A program made the position numbers and the translations under genes. Of a stretch of DNA of 19,535 nucleotides, positions 16,301 through 19,535 are shown one piece after another. The DNA is taken from positions 1 to 19,535 of the forward strand of contig CAKUYO010000037.1 in NCBI GenBank assembly GCA_934716995.1. Reading direction: 5' to 3'. The first letter of the stretch is position 1. Each line of letters opens with the position of its first letter. This DNA is from an uncultured Bacteroidales bacterium. GTDB taxonomy: Bacteria; Bacteroidota; Bacteroidia; Bacteroidales; Paludibacteraceae. The notes below the pieces were generated by a model. The model ran no database searches. It was not told the origin of the DNA and saw only the letters and a program-made list of their open reading frames with translations.

Positions 16301-19199
16301 CCGATTGCGTATAGCAAAGATCGTGTACCACTACAAAATAGTCGCCTATCGTCTGCACGGTATAGGTGCTACCGGTAGCCCCATCAATAGGTTCACTGTT
16401 TTTATACCATTGGAACGTTATGTTCCCGGCTGTATAGTCGGTGGTGGTGCCGTCATCTGCTTTCGCTTTTACGCGAAGTGTGATAGACCGGTTGCAACCG
16501 AGCGATAGGTTATCTGCCTCAATAACGGGTGTGGCGTCATTGCAAGAGACATGTAATGTATAAGACGCTTCCGCCGGACAATAGTCTCCGTCTCCGTCAT
16601 AGGTGGCGGTAATGGTGGTTGTCCCTTCCATAAAAGGTATGATCTCTGTGCCGTTATCGCGTATGATTGCCACAGTCTCATCACTTGAAGTGTATTTTAT
16701 TTCTGCGTCTGCAGGCAGTCCTTGTGTAGTGAGGGTAGGTATTTGTGTTCCTGATACAGCAGGGGCGATGGTAAAAGTGCCGTCTTGGTTTAGTCCATTC
16801 CATGTAAGTGTAACGGGATTGCTGCACCACTGTGCGACAAAATCGTAGTTGGCAGAGATGGAGAACGGAATGGAAGGGTAGTACTTCTCGCCGTCCTGGT
16901 CGGTAAAGCAAACAAATGTCTTGCCCGTAGGAGGTACTATCTCCGGCAGGGTGAGGTCGGCACCTTTATTGATGAGAATATAGTAAGAATCCGTAGTGGC
17001 AGGTTCTTTGGTCCATTGTGCCTGTTCGTTGGCGTTTTTGAATGTGCCGCCATTGAGGTTGAGCGTAGCCTTTACTCTTCCGGTAGAAGATGCATTCCAT
17101 TGTGCAATAAATGTTTGATTCTCGGTGAGGGCGAACTTTTCTCCTGCAGCACGCTTGGTAAGGGACGCATCTTCGGCTTGGTAGCAGCCGAACTCATAAC
17201 CGGCAAAGGTGGCGGTAGGCAGAGCGATGTAGGAACCTTTGGCTACCGTAATGGTGTACCATATCACTCCATCGCTCTGTACCTGCTTGCTATAGCCGAG
17301 GGAAGTGGCGTTGGCTTCGTCGATTATACCTCCACCGGGTTTAACGGTAGCGGTAACGGTCTCTACATTTTGGCACTGCTCCACTTGGATAGCGTAAAAA
17401 CGATCACTGCTGCCCAAACGATATATCCGGATAGAACCATCCTTGTTGATATCGTCCTGTTGCAATGTATAGGTGTCTGTGGCTTGTCCTTTTGCAGGAA
17501 CACTGATTTTCGTCCGTGTTTCTGTAATCGTTTTGCCGTCATCTTTTTTTATACAGAAGCCCATCTCTTTGCTACTGCTACCGGTGTTTTTGAACGTAAC
17601 CTTCAGTTGGTCTCCTGCAAAAAATACTTTACCTGTTTTTGGGGTGATGCAAAAGTAATCATTCTTATCGCCGCTTAGTTTTACGGCATCACCATCTCTT
17701 TGGGCTTTTCCTACAATAGAAATTGTTCCTATCTCAGATGTCATTAGTGTATTGCCGGAGGAGGCATAAGTTCCTTTTGCGATTGTTACACAGCCGGCTT
17801 CCTCTTCCCATTCGGCGTAGAGGTTGATGTCGCCATAGAGGTGGTAGGGGGTGGTATAGTCCAGGTCTTTGAGGGTGAATGTTGTTTGGCTCCAGTCGCG
17901 AACTTTCCAGTTTTTGAATACATAGCCCTGTTTCTTGGCAGCATCGGTGATAGCCGCCGCGTCGGTGGGCAGCGGGTCTTTAGAAGGATAGGTGTAGGTG
18001 GCAGGTGTAAGTCCGTTGATGGCGGTATTCCGGCTATTGTCTTCGTTCTGTCCGTCCCAATAGTATATATGGAATGTGACGGGAATCCATGTGGCGGTAA
18101 GTGTGAGGTCGGAAGTGATGTTGTCTATTTTTGTGAGATTGGCAGAGTAAGTGGTCTTGCCGTCGTTCCATCCGGCAAATTCATATACGGTTGTACCGTC
18201 TGCTGCAATTTTGATGGTTGTATAGTCGGGCAAAGAGAGTGTGCCTTTGTCAGACACTTGCGTGGTTTGAGTCGGAATACCGGATGTAGTCAGATCCTCA
18301 CCATACTCAGCCGGTCTACCCTCTTGGTAGGTAATGGTATGCGAGATGGGGTCGGTGCCACCTGCGGCAATGGTGATTGTTGCGGAGGCGGAAGGGGCGG
18401 AGCAAGAGCCCGAGGAGACGATACAGCGGTAGTAGAAAGTGCCCGCCTTATCGGTGGGGGGGGTATATGTGTCGCTTGTTGCGTCGGCTATATCGGTAAA
18501 AATTGTGCCGTCTGTGCTGCTCTGCCATTGGTAGGTAAGCGTACCGTCGCCGGTGGCTGCTACCTGCAACGGAGTTGCCGTTGCACCGACGGAATAATTG
18601 GCAGATTGTGGTTCTGTGGTGATTTTAGGGGATGTGCAGGAAGAAGTGTAAGTATAAGTAATCTTATAGATATTACATTTGTTTGACAAATCAATCCAAA
18701 TGTATTGATTGGCTTCGATGGGTGTAGCCCATTTAATAGTGAAAGTATAAGAATAATTAGGTGTTCCTGATTGTACATCGGAGGTGCTTGATTTCGTTAT
18801 GTCGGAATACTGCCCTTTTTCCATACTACTACCAACTGACACTTTCTTGATAGTGCGTCCAGAAGAGGAACTATATGCCTCTATTTTTATTCCTGTTACA
18901 GCAACAGGGAACTTGACCACAAAACGCTGATCGGACAAACATGCTCCCTTTGTCTTATTTCCGTCAGTAATAATATCACTATTGCAAAAACCTCCTTTGG
19001 ATGTTTTAATTCTGCCGTCAGAATCTATGTTATACAAAATAGAACCGTCTTTGAAAGTTTCGGAAAAGGTGGCGCTTTGAGTATTGCTTACGACACAAAC
19101 ATAATCATTACTGAAAATCTTATTGTTCCCAAAAGATAAGAACAAGAAGATAACTAAAAAACGCAATAACGTGAAAAAACGAGTGTAAAAATGCTGCAT
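13356..19199 (-). CDS. Giant type IX-secreted surface protein with Ig-like, InlB-type and alpha/beta domains
   Basis: 1947 residues. N-terminal signal: a short basic start then FTLLRFLVIFLFLSFG. Residues ~35-190: beta-rich, unassigned. 190-277: Ig-like domain (PQSANYSVGATATPL, LTYQWQSSTDG, YYRC). 288-372, 375-465, 615-702 and 708-792: four InlB/Listeria-Bacteroides-type repeats, each ending in LTATW, LYAEW, FIAQW or FVAQW. 793-885: BIG2-like (YTSSDETVAII, TITATYDGDGDY). 888-975: second Ig-like domain. ~1105-1380: an alpha/beta stretch with FDIIVLTDFL (1186-1195), LCLAHGIFEGLD and VNIAIISDGG, possibly ThuA/glutamine-amidotransferase-like. 1383-1500: ANWSSGRVP... beta domain. 1876-1947: type A T9SS sorting domain (IGIYDAAGRL, GVYLIHINGE, HKVTR). 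The protein should cross the outer membrane by T9SS. The adhesive or matrix role is inferred from the domains. Confidence 0.9.
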   Translation of the reverse strand: MQHFYTRFFTLLRFLVIFLFLSFGNNKIFSNDYVCVVSNTQSATFSETFKDGSILYNIDSDGRIKTSKGGFCNSDIITDGNKTKGACLSDQRFVVKFPVAVTGIKIEAYSSSSGRTIKKVSVGSSMEKGQYSDITKSSTSDVQSGTPNYSYTFTIKWATPIEANQYIWIDLSNKCNIYKITYTYTSSCTSPKITTEPQSANYSVGATATPLQVAATGDGTLTYQWQSSTDGTIFTDIADATSDTYTPPTDKAGTFYYRCIVSSGSCSAPSASATITIAAGGTDPISHTITYQEGRPAEYGEDLTTSGIPTQTTQVSDKGTLSLPDYTTIKIAADGTTVYEFAGWNDGKTTYSANLTKIDNITSDLTLTATWIPVTFHIYYWDGQNEDNSRNTAINGLTPATYTYPSKDPLPTDAAAITDAAKKQGYVFKNWKVRDWSQTTFTLKDLDYTTPYHLYGDINLYAEWEEEAGCVTIAKGTYASSGNTLMTSEIGTISIVGKAQRDGDAVKLSGDKNDYFCITPKTGKVFFAGDQLKVTFKNTGSSSKEMGFCIKKDDGKTITETRTKISVPAKGQATDTYTLQQDDINKDGSIRIYRLGSSDRFYAIQVEQCQNVETVTATVKPGGGIIDEANATSLGYSKQVQSDGVIWYTITVAKGSYIALPTATFAGYEFGCYQAEDASLTKRAAGEKFALTENQTFIAQWNASSTGRVKATLNLNGGTFKNANEQAQWTKEPATTDSYYILINKGADLTLPEIVPPTGKTFVCFTDQDGEKYYPSIPFSISANYDFVAQWCSNPVTLTWNGLNQDGTFTIAPAVSGTQIPTLTTQGLPADAEIKYTSSDETVAIIRDNGTEIIPFMEGTTTITATYDGDGDYCPAEASYTLHVSCNDATPVIEADNLSLGCNRSITLRVKAKADDGTTTDYTAGNITFQWYKNSEPIDGATGSTYTVQTIGDYFVVVHDLCYTQSENTAHITSNESATPEVVRLSPFLFYRPGHTYPAEQTARHLFAYKSAGNDSKACRLSAVCKRNGIRTEITDTDLTFLQTSDVPDANGRYTVTTSLNDIPASLGWQAGDTVIVTLTPYDNCNELSPAYADSIAIRIINRPALAFIISSADRPTRNRKNYKLHGDFLKINEADLCEQTKSDWNKWDDSVSHKELPLYTTIKKKFEVVPVNGYADFNMLNYEPFDIIVLTDFLRTTMGEGDKIAPVIDSLAKLVDYRPLLSLKSHMAKKEFPTWKTKGFTGNPAKPSSTQKDMTVLCLAHGIFEGLDAYQGTAPTEDDYANKIIYDSNDNIVVRVTSQGGYDNGKALQGFSAVDAANFVNIAIISDGGNGSLVTCCERQTNINARMLVLSVNADATSLITPIGEQAIIKGLEYLLQTDPVKVSDCSVTFDNGGTEQRAGSGDHLWATAANWSSGRVPLKEQNVQIAENCIVNIQDATAATIKIIQGKTLTIQPTGALVANGKIYSISSSNDKYNAQPVSDPGMITILASETATGALIHTTEADEQLSATVQLYSKAYFEWVDGKRKKYWQYIGVPIQEAQVPQCFQGAYTWLWTESEGWTRKADGTSLEQFYGYGLSTGVTENERVTYTLQGSLATATNREIPLTINNAVDDYRGTNMIGNSWTAPICIDKMEDTDFGTAPATIYMYNTGRDPESGSVVGDNTTTTAGQWLSIPINLVKQSGYTGPKVIPAMQAFDVLTTSETSLYLDYNRLVRSGATANLNTPLYAPKRSTTNESGQVSMMKIMVADSRTHTNLYLLEDNAFSDQFDNGWEAEFMSNDGRSASLYAISPIGNMAVSAVADIDGATLGFEKGMEDQYTFSFAYTGRMLYLNDIQQKRSTLITDWNTYTFTTSENDDINRFYISSTPIDVQTPTGIADLTTTDGILRLSNPAHEDLQIGIYDAAGRLCALSHTTEAMTDIALPSTQGVYLIHINGENTRIVHKVTR

Positions 19200-19370
19200 A
19201 ATGGGGATATTAGATTTACAAGGTTAGTTTAGTGTTTTGGACAAATCGGCATTAAAAGCCTTTTACAAAACGTGTGCAAAGATAAGGCAACTTTTTAATA
19301 TAGGTGTGTAAAAATTGTTAGAAACCGTATAAAAATACACTTTGTGTGTTGCATAACATAAGATAAGAGG
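19200..19370. other. Leader region of the T9SS cargo gene
   Basis: AT-rich, with no gene visible. It contains the -7-like box at 19277-19284 and no recognisable terminator or structured leader between the box and the ATG at 19199. Confidence 0.5.
19277..19284 (-). promoter_or_regulatory. Probable -7 box of the T9SS cargo operon
   Basis: The minus strand reads TATCTTTG followed by C, matching TAnnTTTG; a start near 19270 gives a leader of about 70 bases. The -33 position has CACACC instead of TTTG, so only half of the promoter is supported. Confidence 0.45.
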
Positions 19371-19377
19371 GGGCGGG

Positions 19378-19463
19378 CGGCAGATAGTGGCGCGTGTTTC
19401 GCACACAATGGTATTGTGCGCCACTATCCGCCGAATGTGGCTTATTCTACTAACATTCGGTGG
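19378..19463. repeat. Two overlapping strong hairpins
   Basis: Hairpin A: GATAGTGGCGC (19383-19393) pairs perfectly with GCGCCACTATC (19418-19428). It is extended past one mismatch by CGGC/GCCG to 19378 and 19433. Its loop can fold further (CACA.../...TGTG arms). Hairpin B: CCGCCGAATGT (19428-19438) pairs with ACATTCGGTGG (19453-19463), one G-T type mismatch, 14-base loop. Bases 19428-19433 are needed by both, so the full structures exclude each other. Neither is followed by a uridine run on either strand. Confidence 0.75.
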
Positions 19464-19535
19464 TTACCCAGCAGTTGGCACTAAGGGTCTCCTATGCCTC
19501 GTCGAAATGGGCTTGCGACATTGAAACTCGCGATG
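19442..19535 (-). pseudogene. Broken reading frame at the window edge, possible dispersed repeat
   Basis: Reading leftward from 19534, one minus frame gives IASFNVASPFRRGIGDP, then an in-frame TAG (19481-19483), then CQLLGNHRMLVE and TAA (19442-19444). From memory only, I associate peptides of the type GDPWCQLLGNHRMLVE with short predicted proteins in other Bacteroidales genomes, where Trp stands in place of this stop. If so, the segment is a recurring element rather than a gene. The sequence is cut by the window end and no protein family is recognised. Confidence 0.3.

Noticed and set aside
17841..18686. A 281-codon Gly/Val/Cys-rich plus-strand frame within the giant gene
   Set aside because: Antisense shadow of Thr/Ser/Tyr-rich InlB and Ig repeats; the composition follows from the opposite strand.
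19377..19463. The right-end hairpins as an intrinsic terminator or attC site
   Set aside because: No uridine run on either strand, and no integrase, R-box layout or cassette structure is visible.

Overview
The window looks like chromosomal DNA of a member of the order Bacteroidales. The protein families point that way (type IX secretion sorting tail, InlB-type repeats, DUF4874/DUF4832, altronate enzymes). So do the promoters, which fit the Bacteroidetes pattern TTTG-N19-21-TAnnTTTG, and the lack of Shine-Dalgarno sequences. I found no tRNA, rRNA, CRISPR array, transposase or integrase. One gene, murG, is on the + strand; the other eight are on the - strand.

Layout. 1-335: a divergent promoter region, with a -7 box facing left (gene outside the window) and a good promoter facing murG. 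336-1448: murG, the lipid II glycosyltransferase, which here is not embedded in a dcw cluster. 1451-5157 (-): a COG2509-type FAD-dependent dehydrogenase whose stop overlaps the start of a 729-residue secreted protein. 5162-6297 (-): recA with its own promoter and an intrinsic terminator. 6365-12564 (-): a pectin/uronate block made of a secreted GH88/105 - DUF4874 - DUF4832 fusion, tagaturonate reductase (uxaB) and altronate dehydratase (uxaA). 12820-19284 (-): a surface-protein operon, with a 1947-residue multidomain T9SS cargo followed by a 134-residue membrane protein and a terminator. 19370-19535: strong overlapping hairpins and a broken short reading frame, probably a dispersed repeat or the edge of another element.

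How the genes fit together. The GH88/105 module should release unsaturated uronic acid from pectin lyase products outside the cytoplasm. UxaB and UxaA carry galacturonate-derived tagaturonate to altronate and then to 2-keto-3-deoxygluconate. The leaders of the fusion gene and of uxaB share two short words (ATATGCAAATAT and ACCTAACTGT, the second in opposite orientation). Both also carry 11-bp tandem repeats, and the uxaB leader has a perfect 15-bp palindrome. A common regulator is therefore plausible. No transporter, uxaC, kdgK/kdgA or regulator gene lies in the window.

The most unusual items are: a five-copy 7-bp repeat inside the FAD dehydrogenase coding sequence, where a change of one unit would shift the frame; the three-part pectinolytic fusion; the shared leader motifs; the giant surface protein with an apparent alpha/beta domain buried among beta domains; the small partner protein with a PVGD/hydrophobic/basic C-terminus; and the paired hairpins at the right end. 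I see no clear evidence for a wholly new defence or mobile system.
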